Shown here: positions 1-9,070 of the stretch, in pieces
How positions within the stretch are numbered: position 1 is the stretch's first letter
How the letters are laid out: each line of letters opens with the position of its first letter
Origin: Sphaeroforma sirkka
Lineage: Eukaryota; Opisthokonta; Ichthyosporea; Ichthyophonida
DNA: 20,000 bases
Assembly: GCA_001586965.3 (NCBI GenBank)
Contig: LUCW03000154.1
Location: forward strand, 135,001-155,000
Direction: 5' to 3'
Made by a program: the position numbers and the translations under genes
The notes under the pieces: generated by a model
The model's input: only the letters and a program-made list of their open reading frames with translations
Database searches by the model: none
Told to the model about the DNA's origin: nothing

Positions 1-139
1 GCAAATGTTAAGAACTGCATATCCTGCACGTGAAAAACACATAGTAACTATACAGGCACAGGCGCATGGTACTACATAAAAGGGCTTTCAGATGACAGTG
101 CATGTGTGCAAACGTTAAAAACTGCATATCCTGCACGTG
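1..139. repeat. 32-base direct repeat, two copies 107 bases apart
   Basis: Positions 1-32 and 108-139 match over 32 bases with two differences. Both contain the core TGCATATCCTGCACGTG. The window edge cuts at the first copy, so a longer tandem array may continue to the left. This stretch (1-334) is otherwise free of coding signal and probably lies in the last intron of the EED-like gene. Confidence 0.75.
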
Positions 140-334
140 TGGCTATTCTATCTGTTGACACTTATGGCGATAGCTGCCTATACACACAAAGATGCGTATG
201 TGTATGTTTGCCACACACATTTCTTAATAAAAAGTATTTTTGGAGGGTATATGTACATGTATAGGCATAATACAAGTTTATAACAATATGTTAAGTAGGT
301 ACAAATGTATGTTCACACCGACAAGCACACCCAC

Positions 335-3041
335 CTCATGTCCTTGGAGAACGCGCACGCCATAACGCGCATCTCCTTGACCCTAGGATGCTTCAGACTC
401 ACCACAATCGCCTTAGTAACCAGATCAAACACAAGCACAGCCCCTCCGCCCGTGCCCACGCACATGTACCGTTTGTCATGACTCACATCGAACCTACACC
501 AACCCGCTCCAAACCCTCTGGACTTAATGATGGTGCTCAGGACCACTCCAGTGCCCAAGTCCCACTTCATAGTGTGGTTGTCAGTGGATTTGCTTAGTAT
601 TGTATGGGCATCGAGATAGTGCAGCGAGTCTACGGCGGTGTTGTGTTTGCTGAAGAGGGGTTCCGGTGCTCTGATGGATATGTCGGCCACCTCGCTTATT
701 CCGTCACGCATGGGAATAGGCAACTGCACCACACTCCCGTCCTGGCACCCCACCAGCACGTGCAGGCCATCCCCTGACGCACACAGACTGGTAGGCGCAC
801 TCTGTAGCTTGCACAGAGAGAGACAGTGCTTCGTGTCTGTGGGGGGGCAGCCGTTGAACTTAGGGGGTTCCACAGTCAACTGCCATGCTCGCACGCTCCG
901 GTCGCTTTTGCTAGCGGATACGAACACACCGGGCCGACACGGAACAGCCTCCAGTAGTGTGACAGAGCCTACAGATGAGGTACACAGATATTGGTATCGT
1001 ATGTATATGAAAAGGGTTAAAATGTGTATATGGGGTAAGATGTGTATTTGGGGTAAGATGTGTGTTTGGGGTAATATGTGTGTTTGGGGTAAGATGTGTA
1101 TTTAGGGTAAGATGTATATTTGGGTAAGATGTGTATTTGGGTAAGATGTGTATTTGGGTAAGATGAGTATTTGGTATGCTTGCGTACTAGCTGAATAAGT
1201 GCACCCTTCATCAGTTAATGAAGGGGTTGGCTGTATCATCCACGTGCGAGTAGACAGGGTATTAGCGTATGACTCTATGAACGTCACCTAAATAAACAAG
1301 TGGGAAGGTGTGTACGTGATCCCGTTTGTGAGTGGAGGTAGGTATCTATCCCGCAAGTTCCGTCTAGGGCAGCACGTGTAACGTTTGATAAGCATGGGTT
1401 ATAGCAACACTATTGACAGTGCACCTTATAACAACACTATTGACTCAAGCCCGATCCTTAGGAAGCACTATACGAACGTATGCGGGAGTGTGAGGTAGAA
1501 GAACCAGTACGATGATAATCGTCAGGTGTGATATGAGAACTCCTTATGTTCTACGCCTAACAAGAGTGCTTGGGCGTCTACCAACAGCAGCGAGCAGAGG
1601 GGTATCCGGTATCTCCGCTTACAATTACCAATGAGTTATGTAAAGTATAATCACCTACCACTCCCCCTACAACTACCCATGAGCTATGTATAGCAAAAGC
1701 ACCTACCACTCCCCCAACAACTACCCATGCGTTATATATAGCAAAATCACCTACCACTCCCCCTACAACTACCCATGCGTTATGTATAGCATAGTTACCT
1801 ACCACTCCCCCTACAACTATTCATGAGTTATGTATAGCAAAATCACCTACCACTCCCCCTACAACTACCCATGCGTTATGTATAGTATAGTTACCTACCA
1901 CTCCCCCTACAACTACCCATGAGATATGTATAGCAGAATCCCCTACCACTCCCTCTACAACTACCCATGAGTTTTGTATAGATCACCTATCACTCCAGTT
2001 ACAACTACCCATGCGTTATGTATAGTACAATCTCCTACCTCCATGGCCGTGGAACTCAGCAACCTCAGCCAAGCGTCCGTTGGAAAAGACACGCACAGTG
2101 TTCTCAGCACCGCCCACCGCAACTACCGCATCCCCACACTCTGAAGCCAGCCAGCACACACACTCCAACGTCTGTCCCAACAAAGTCGGGTATACATAAA
2201 CAGCATGAGGGTACATCAGAACAAGGCAGAAACACGCCACCAATGAGAAAAGTGACTCAGATACAGCAGCTGTAGGATTGCATTAAGTGTAGGTAGGTGT
2301 CTGTTCAATAGAAATACGGCGTCTGGATACTTACCTGGTGCTCGTCTCCGATGTGTTGCAGCAGAATATCGACATGCGTGCCGTCTTGTTGTGCGTCTTC
2401 CTCGTACTGATTGATGTAGCTCTCTGTGTCGTATACATTCAACTGTTGCGAGAGGGGGTACGGTGTTACAGATGGACAGGGTCGTGTGCAAGACTTTGGA
2501 ATGAACACACGTGTTCGGTGGGTGTTCCTGGATATCCTTCGCAGGCGTACAGCTCAGCGAGTATATATTCAATGCACGTGTACAAATCAGCGAATGTTCT
2601 TAATCAACCGTTGAACACTCAAACCGTGCAGGTGGTGTGTAAACTGCAACGGTGGAAAGGGGATCGTCCAAACAACAGTATACGGAAGTACACGCGGCTT
2701 AAAACGGGAGCAGTACAAATAAACATCAACACACTCAGCGAGGTCTTCAGGGCAAATACTACATACGGAGTGCGATAAAGCGAATAGCCAAAGGAAAAAC
2801 AGAAAGTATAAGTAGCATTTTTGGAATTTGAGATTGTGGGATAGATAAATATACCGCCGTGTATAGAACATAGGGTACATAAACAAAAAAACGAATATTG
2901 AAAACGTACCTGTGTACCTCCGATGGTAGCAATGAGGTTCTCGCAGTTCTCGGCGCTCAAATTGAAGCGCACATCTTTGATTTCCTAAGCGTATCAGCAC
3001 GTAAAATGTGTCAATATATAGTTATACATTTACACATACAA

Positions 3042-3106
<65 letters not shown>

Positions 3107-3244
3107 CATACATACATGCATACATATATGTATACACACACATATATATATATATTTATATATATATGTATTTATATATATATATATACATATATATATA
3201 AATATATATATATATACATATATAGATACTTATTCATATACAGA

Positions 3245-3302
<58 letters not shown>

Positions 3303-3304
3303 CG

Positions 3305-3357
<53 letters not shown>

Positions 3358-4397
3358 CAGATGGTTTCTCTAGTATTGAACCCAGGCGACGTGCCGTAGC
3401 ACCAGTAGTGCTGTGGTGGTTCGGTCCCTATATGTTGTGATGTAATCGCGTACTTTTTCCTGGGGCTGAAATGCTACTTTAATTTGCAACCACAATGTTG
3501 CCTTAAGCCTCTCTACTTTCAATTCAAGGAGATATTCTGTGTTGTAAACCACTACTCGCTGTAGCTAAAAGCATATTCATGCCACCGGCAATGAACAAAC
3601 TTGTCAAGAATTTTTGCAGAGTATATGCTAAACGGGTGTACCATACATTCCGTAATTGTTACGGGTACCAACATAGTTCCTGAAATGTATTTCTGAAATG
3701 TATTTTACGTCATAATATATCAACATTCGTATATATAGTTCCATACGTCGATTCATGAAGCCATGCTTGCAACTATCAATCCGTTAAGTAATTCACCATC
3801 GAAACATAGAAATTTCTTACGAACATGTTGTTGAAACCTTAGATCTGACCCATAATATCCAAAAAGACAATTAAAAAACTACAAATCTCTTTGTAAGTAC
3901 CATTCTACAAATATATGCTGTAGGCCGATCAACCAGCACAGTAAAAAACCAATCAGCAACTCCCACTAGATCACGCCATTACAACGCCATTTCATACAAC
4001 ACATGCCCTCTCGCGACTCTCCTTATCACACCATCACAACGCCATATAATTCAACACATACCCTCTCGTGACTCTCCTTAACCACTCGTCTAAGTACCAT
4101 GCCCTTGAATGTATCTTCTGCATGCTCAGCACTTGTGTTCAAATACCACGATGCAACCTTTTGTTTCATTCGTTCTAGTGCAGCTTCAGCAGCCACCGCA
4201 GCCTCGCGCTCCATTTTTATGTTCTCAATAGCTATACGTTCTTTTTGAGCAGTAGTATCTTTTGGCTTGACTTCGGCGGTGTTTGTGCTTGTATCTCCAT
4301 TGACGATGGTAGTGTTGTCTTGCTCATCTATTTCCATCTTCGATGATGACGAAGAGCTCCCTGCGCACGCGTTATCGGCAACGTTTGCGGTCAACAT
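335..4397 (-). CDS. EED: EED/ESC-family WD40 protein (Polycomb repressive complex 2 subunit), five exons, 3' end outside window
   Basis: EED is the WD40 propeller of PRC2. It binds the methyltransferase EZH2 and reads H3K27me3 in the nucleus. Exons, in transcript order: 4397-4062, 2984-2910, 2442-2335, 2171-2039, 968-335. All junctions are GT-AG and in phase, giving about 428 residues; human EED has 441. Residues 1-105 are low-complexity (a serine run, then a charged, possibly helical stretch). The propeller starts near residue 107. Family marks are KESHER followed by VRFN, IATIGG then NVYD, a GHGG blade end, [12 protein letters not shown], and above all [14 protein letters not shown] near 338-353, which matches the EED 'LILSKS.EN...W' signature. 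The last visible exon stops at CAFSKDMR with a GTGGGT donor. Family members continue with a final 'VCDD..WRW' strand, which I do not find in bases 1-334, so it should lie beyond the left edge. Reading through the donor would instead stop at 313. LRWD1-type proteins are the main alternative but lack the LSKS motif. Confidence 0.85.
1014..1174. repeat. 17-18-base minisatellite in EED intron
   Basis: About nine head-to-tail copies of GGGTAAGATGTGTATTTG and close variants. Later copies lose one G and are 17 bases long. It lies inside the 1,070-base intron between the last two visible EED exons (969-2038). The open frames across it are repeat artefacts. Confidence 0.9.
1616..2038. repeat. 48-base minisatellite in EED intron, starting at the 5' splice site
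   Basis: About nine copies of a 48-base unit. On the minus (transcribed) strand each unit starts GTAGGTGATTTTGC or a variant and ends GGGGGAGTG. The first copy begins exactly at the intron's first base: exon ..CATGGAG, intron GTAGGAGATTG... The copy closest to the exon is the most divergent. Each unit therefore keeps a GTAGGT-like sequence that resembles a splice donor. The unit is a multiple of three, which explains the open frame at 1578-1805 with a 16-residue repeat. Confidence 0.9.
3041..3354. repeat. (CA)n and (TA)n microsatellite in EED first intron
   Basis: A short CA run leads into long TA tracts at about 3055-3100, 3240-3296 and 3312-3354. These are separated by imperfect TA/TG/TACA sequence. 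It sits in the 1,077-base intron between EED exons 1 and 2. The rest of that intron (3355-3968) shows no coding signal. Confidence 0.95.
3969..4080. repeat. 55-base tandem duplication spanning the EED exon 1 donor
   Basis: Two adjacent copies, 3969-4024 and 4025-4080, about 85% alike by eye. The right copy holds the true end of exon 1 and its donor (GAGAGG then GTATGT on the minus strand). The left copy, now intronic, repeats the same exon end followed by GCATGT, where the donor GT has become GC. Confidence 0.85.
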
Positions 4398-4919
4398 GAC
4401 GACTTATGTTAATTCTCGTATATAGAAATATATGTGTGTATGTACATGTGTGTGTTCATCTATGTGTGTATGATATATCTAAAAACCTGATATCAACGTC
4501 GATTACATACATCAGGTCTCAGGACCTATTTACTGTATAATATAATAATATATTGTATGTGAAATTTGCACCCATCGATAAACCGCCAAAAGTTCCTCTT
4601 TTGGATTTGGGCGGGAGATTAGTTGTGGATGTTCGGTATCAACTGACATATTCGATCTATCTTTAGAAGTGATTTAGCGGTGAAATATACCTGCTGATAT
4701 AAACAATGATTGTGTGATCATTCATCAAACAGCCTGTCATCAGATCATGTGATGTGATATGTACTTCGTATGTTCATATAAATAACTATTTTCATATTAT
4801 CTTGTTCGATTTTCCAGAAGGCTATGCTATTTTCATAATTTGAAATACAATCATATAGAATAACCATCATAAGCATCTGAATGAACTTGCTTAAGGTAGT
4901 ATCACGGAAATTATCAAAT
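4398..4919. promoter_or_regulatory. Head-to-head intergenic region between EED and the CYTH gene
   Basis: 522 bases separate the two divergent start codons, so both promoters should lie here. It contains a pair of E2F-like motifs (4583-4616) and a TATAAA at 4698-4703, about 220 bases upstream of the CYTH start. The sequence is AT-rich with no coding signal. Role inferred from gene orientation. Confidence 0.55.
4583..4616. promoter_or_regulatory. Paired, inverted E2F-like sites
   Basis: CCGCCAAAA at 4583-4591 is the reverse complement of TTTTGGCGG. TTTGGGCGGGA follows on the plus strand at 4606-4616 and contains GGCGGGA. Both resemble the E2F/DP consensus TTTSSCGC or TTTGGCGGGAA, in opposite orientations about 15 bases apart and about 190-220 bases upstream of the EED start. 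The second site has an extra G and could equally be read as a GC box. Confidence 0.35.
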
Positions 4920-5232
4920 ATGAGCAAGAATGTGGAGATCGAGAGAAAGTACTTGGTTAAATCAGGGTGGGAAAAACTAGTCACAGAAAGCCACATCATC
5001 CGACAGGTATTGTACTTGAGAATAAGTGCACTCGCATCAAAAGCCGACATGCTACTTGTTATTTGCGTCTGTATGCCATCTAAATATTTATTTACTCACT
5101 TGTTGTGCTTCATAGGACTTTGATTGCTATGATAGCTAAGCTCAATAGCGAATATCCACTATCGTGCGAACAGCACAACCTTGAACTTTCAATATGCACA
5201 TTGAAATATATACGAACCATACACACATAATA

Positions 5233-5315
<83 letters not shown>

Positions 5316-5351
5316 TCCACACGTGTGTGTATATGTATATATGCACACAAA

Positions 5352-5413
<62 letters not shown>

Positions 5414-7828
5414 AGTGTGTGTTTGTTTGCGTATGCATGGTATCATGTAATGTTTCTTTGGGCTTTGTGATACAGTTAAGTGGGAAGCAATCGTAGCTAT
5501 GCGTTCTTACAGGTAGATAGCTTGAGCCGAAATACTCATATAAGAAATCTGCTCCACTTCTATCTGTTTTGTATGTGCGATCGTAAGTTTATATACAATT
5601 AGGAAGTTCAGAAGATTAAACATACGTACGTGCCGCGATTCATCGCCATTGAAATGATAATATCATTTAATATCACTACGAGCTGTTCCCCCCCCCCCCC
5701 CCCGAACCCGAACGTATTGTGTGAATAAACAATGGTCTGTGGACCAAAATGTACGTCGAGCTAAAGAGTTATATGTTTCGAATATGCCAATTGATTTTTG
5801 ATGTTGTGAGATATTAATTTTTGTACAGAATGTGTCGCAAAATCACGTGTAATTGAGACAAATAGCTGCTGAAATTGAAACAAGTGCTTCGATTAGTTCA
5901 ACTTGTCGCTTGGAGCGGTACGTTTCTTTTATTATGTCTAATCTTTTCGGCGTGATGAATTATAAAGTGACATCGCGCGTCCCTATGATAAAGTTCAAGT
6001 CCTGTAGCATTCACTCCGCGTCTGAACAATATCGTTACTAAGCTATCTATATATCACACATGATTCTAACATGGTGAGAGTGAAACATGTACTAGATTAT
6101 TGCTTTCAGGCAGCTGAAGATATACATTGTTGTAGTGAACATAACATGCCTAGTCCTAACTGGTGCACGATGTGTGCTCACGTACCCCTACTGATGCACA
6201 TGTTCATATCTGCTCAGTGATGCGTGGTCAAAACAACACATCTGCATCCCGTACACCCCATTCAGTCCTCCCAATCTAGCCTACTATTGTTAGCGCCTAC
6301 ATGCATCTTGAATGTCAAATTCCCAGGGCTATCTGACACAAGATCGAGCGCGCACAGTCAGAGTCAGGAGAAAAGATGACACAGGATTTCTTACCATCAA
6401 GGTAGGTGTCTGGTCATGCGATCGTCGCGTTCTGTTCGTTTTACGTAGTAATTGGAGATGCTTGCCTCAACCTTTACGCCCAACAACGTGTAGATACCTG
6501 TCATTATGAGACTTGTTACATATCCGGAATTGATTAGGGGGGTGTTTGCCCACATTGGTCGAATGTGAGGCTTCGTCTAATATCAAGTGGTCCTTTTTAC
6601 CCCCAACTCAAATGCGATTGAGATTGTTAATGGTTCAGACCACTATGCTAAGCGACACTTACCTATCAAATGTGCACATGCGAGAGAGAATAAAACCATC
6701 ACAATTTAATAGCAGTTAGACAACGAGAACCTCCTTGTCTACCTTTCACTTCTCCGTTCAATAGCCAGGTGGTGGAGGGCAAGTAGCGCAGAGATTCATA
6801 TTCTAACTCTTTCAACATTTGTATTTAACAGGGCATATCAGTAGGTGCCACACGGTCTGAGTTTGAATACGCCATACCGGCATCAGATGCTGATGACATG
6901 TATGTGCACTCATATTGAGTACACGTTGCGGAATATTGTTGGGCTTGACCCGTGTTTCACGTACAAACAGAGATTGAATGAGGACACAAATTCCAAATAC
7001 TTTTTTACCAACCTAATACGTTGATCACCTTACAATGAATTTGGGTTCAACACGAAACGCCATTGCAATCTTGAGTCAGAAACGGTCTAAGATTAACGGC
7101 AATGTGCACACTGTGCTCCGCTGTGGTCACTTTAAAGTATCCTTAGCTGTCCCCTCGTCGCAATGCGATTGGCGTTGTACCGCTAATATCCCTCCTGTGG
7201 CTTGCTCGTACAGGTTGGAAACGCTATGCTTCAGACCGTTTGTGGATAAGGTCAGACACATCTACCCGGATAAGGAGAACAAGTATGTCTCTGCGTCAGT
7301 AAAGAATTGCCTGGGAAATTCTCATAGCGAAGTACTTCTCATGGGGAAGGATTTTTTTCTGGTCATTCTTCGCAATGAGGTTGATTGAAGAGGATATTTC
7401 AGATATAACCAATAGATACAATACCGCCACTTGAGATCTAGACTACGAAGAATCCTGCCGCTAATGTCGGCCTCATTTTCGAGCTTGTTGTAGTGTTTCC
7501 TATTCAATTCGAACAGGGTTCGCCATCTCATTCGCATGTGGCTCTAGTTTGAACCTTTAAGCGATACATACAATGCGTACACCCTTCTAATGTGCTCATA
7601 TCCCGTTGTTTGTCCGTATTTGGTAGTGTTGTGTGGGAAATCGACGAGTTCAAGGGCGAAAATTCAGGATTGATTGTGGCCGAAGTGGAGCTAGAGAGTG
7701 AGGATTACAAGCTCACGTTACCTGACTTTGTGGTCAAGGAAGTCACAGGCGATGTTCGGTACTATAACTCGCAACTGTCTGACCATCCGTATTGCAATTG
7801 GACGAACGAGGAAAAAAACGCTGAATGA
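4920..7828 (+). CDS. CYTH-domain triphosphate tunnel metalloenzyme (bacterial-type), five exons
   Basis: CYTH/TTM enzymes bind triphosphate and divalent metal in a beta tunnel and usually hydrolyse inorganic triphosphate. Exons 4920-5006, 6327-6401, 6832-6899, 7214-7282 and 7627-7828 join in phase to give 166 residues, a normal single-domain length. The N-terminal ExExK signature is seen as VEIERKYLV (residues 5-13). Further family blocks are [16 protein letters not shown] (basic tunnel residues), [43 protein letters not shown] and [13 protein letters not shown]. The acidic metal-binding set (E6, E8, E64, E66, D106, E119, E121) and basic set (R41, R43, K54, K89, R91) are present, so it should be active. 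The nearest ATG to the signature (4920) was chosen. An in-frame ATG at 4881 would add 13 basic residues, possibly a targeting extension. The layout resembles bacterial homologues more than animal thiamine triphosphatase. Exact substrate unknown. Confidence 0.92.
5222..5425. repeat. (TA)n and CA/TG microsatellites in CYTH first intron
   Basis: Two long TA tracts (about 5238-5312 and 5361-5407) flank a CACACGTGTGTG-type core. They lie in the 1,320-base first intron (5007-6326). Most of the remaining intron shows no coding signal; the open frame at 5853-6041 has no family match that I recognise. Confidence 0.95.
5688..5703. repeat. Homopolymer run of 16 C
   Basis: An uninterrupted run of sixteen C, followed by GAACCCGAACG, inside the first CYTH intron. 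The transcript carries C-rich RNA here and the opposite strand a G16 run. Its length is likely to vary or be mis-sequenced. Confidence 0.95.
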
Positions 7829-9070
7829 ACCCCGTTTGAAAGCGGTCAAATAAAAATCTTAATATGAAAGTTTGGCGATTCCAATTGCAACTGTATTACT
7901 GCAGTATTTCATACGGTTGTAAACTTTTTCCAATATCTGAACGGTTTAGTAAGTCATCCTCATAATATTTCTACTTCTACTTCTAGAGAGTGTGCCATAA
8001 TATCTGCACGAACACTTCTGCAATTGTACTCAACCGGTATCATACCAGTTATGGCTAAACCACAAAAGAAAACGACTCATAACTCTTCGAAGAGGCACAA
8101 CGTGTGGCAAGTTCCCATTGACTTATCTGAATCTTCCCTGCTATCGAACGTTCCTATACCCTCCCACTATCATATATGACACTTGTATTATATATTTTGG
8201 ATCTAAAACCCTAAAATCTAAAATGGTAAATATTTGCCGTTGTGCATACATCATCATCATCCTAACTACCACCTGCAAGCCAATCAAAAGCGTAGGAATA
8301 GCACGGGTACATCATTTGTGGAAACGCAAAATCAATTGCTCAAAATAACGCCACACAAAAAAGTACTAATTTGTTCCTATTTATTCATTCACCCATTTTT
8401 GACTTTTGACCGACGCTCCGAAACTTCAAAAGTTCACATCACAGCCCAGCCAGCACTCTGAAGTCTGAGCCTGGGAGCCGTGGCCCGTGAGGCCACTCTC
8501 AGAAGGCCTCAGTTCGTTCTTCTCCATTTTAGAAAACGTTTCAAAAAGCAATCGGGGTTGCTTTATTAATTTTTAAAAACGTCTGTGCTTATTTTTATTA
8601 GCCCTGTCGGGATTTAAAGAGTCTGGTGGGTATAATTTTCGAGTGAACAGTTTAGATTTTTTACGTTAAAACGTATAGCTTTCCGTTCACGTTGAACGTT
8701 TACTACATTGGTGCAGAACGCTAGTGTGGACTCATTCCTGTTCGCATCCAGACTCCAGAGATTTCAACTGCAAATATAAAGCATATAAAGTGTCCGTAGT
8801 CTCAAGCTTGTGCACTATTCTTTACATCTGGAATAATGTATCACACGTCTACACCCGCCTGTTACTCAATTATAGACTATTATATAGAACACACGATATA
8901 ATCGTAGTGCTTCAGGTCGTATAGTTAACATCACGGCGGGGCCAAGGCTAAGTGCACATCATATTGGGCCGACATTTAGCACTCTAATAGTCACGAGTTG
9001 GGACACGTTCTTAATAACTAAGCGTACTAGATAATGCATGAGCACATAGACATCTAGCATATAGTATAAC
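7829..9070. other. Intergenic region between CYTH and CCCH genes
   Basis: About 1.2 kb with no convincing exon. It holds an exact AAACCCTAA (8206-8214) and a small GC-rich patch with a 7-base stem TGAGGCC/GGCCTCA (8488-8494 and 8505-8511). It also holds two close palindromes: TACGTT-AA-AACGTA (8662-8675) and CGTTCA-CGT-TGAACG (8684-8698). The promoter of the CCCH gene probably lies in its right part. A further upstream non-coding exon cannot be excluded. Confidence 0.5.
7849..7854 (+). terminator. Polyadenylation signal AATAAA of the CYTH gene
   Basis: AATAAA begins 21 bases after the TGA stop that ends at 7828. It is the only nearby canonical signal and would give a very short 3' untranslated region. 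Confidence 0.6.

Noticed and set aside
388-1105. Plus-strand open frames opposite the EED exon
   Set aside because: They are antisense shadows; the minus frame carries the WD40 and EED motifs.
1578-1805. Minus-strand frame with a 16-residue repeat (AWVVVGGVV type)
   Set aside because: It is the 48-base intronic minisatellite read through because the unit is divisible by three. It could be translated only if a downstream donor is used.
2898-3440. Long open frames rich in Ile-Tyr-His across TA/CA tracts (also 5110-5496, 14409-14612, 15134-16432)
   Set aside because: They come entirely from dinucleotide repeats inside introns and have no family match.
8470-8515. GC-rich hairpin as a possible small RNA or tRNA-like element
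   Set aside because: Only a 7-base stem; no tRNA T-loop or other class motif seen.
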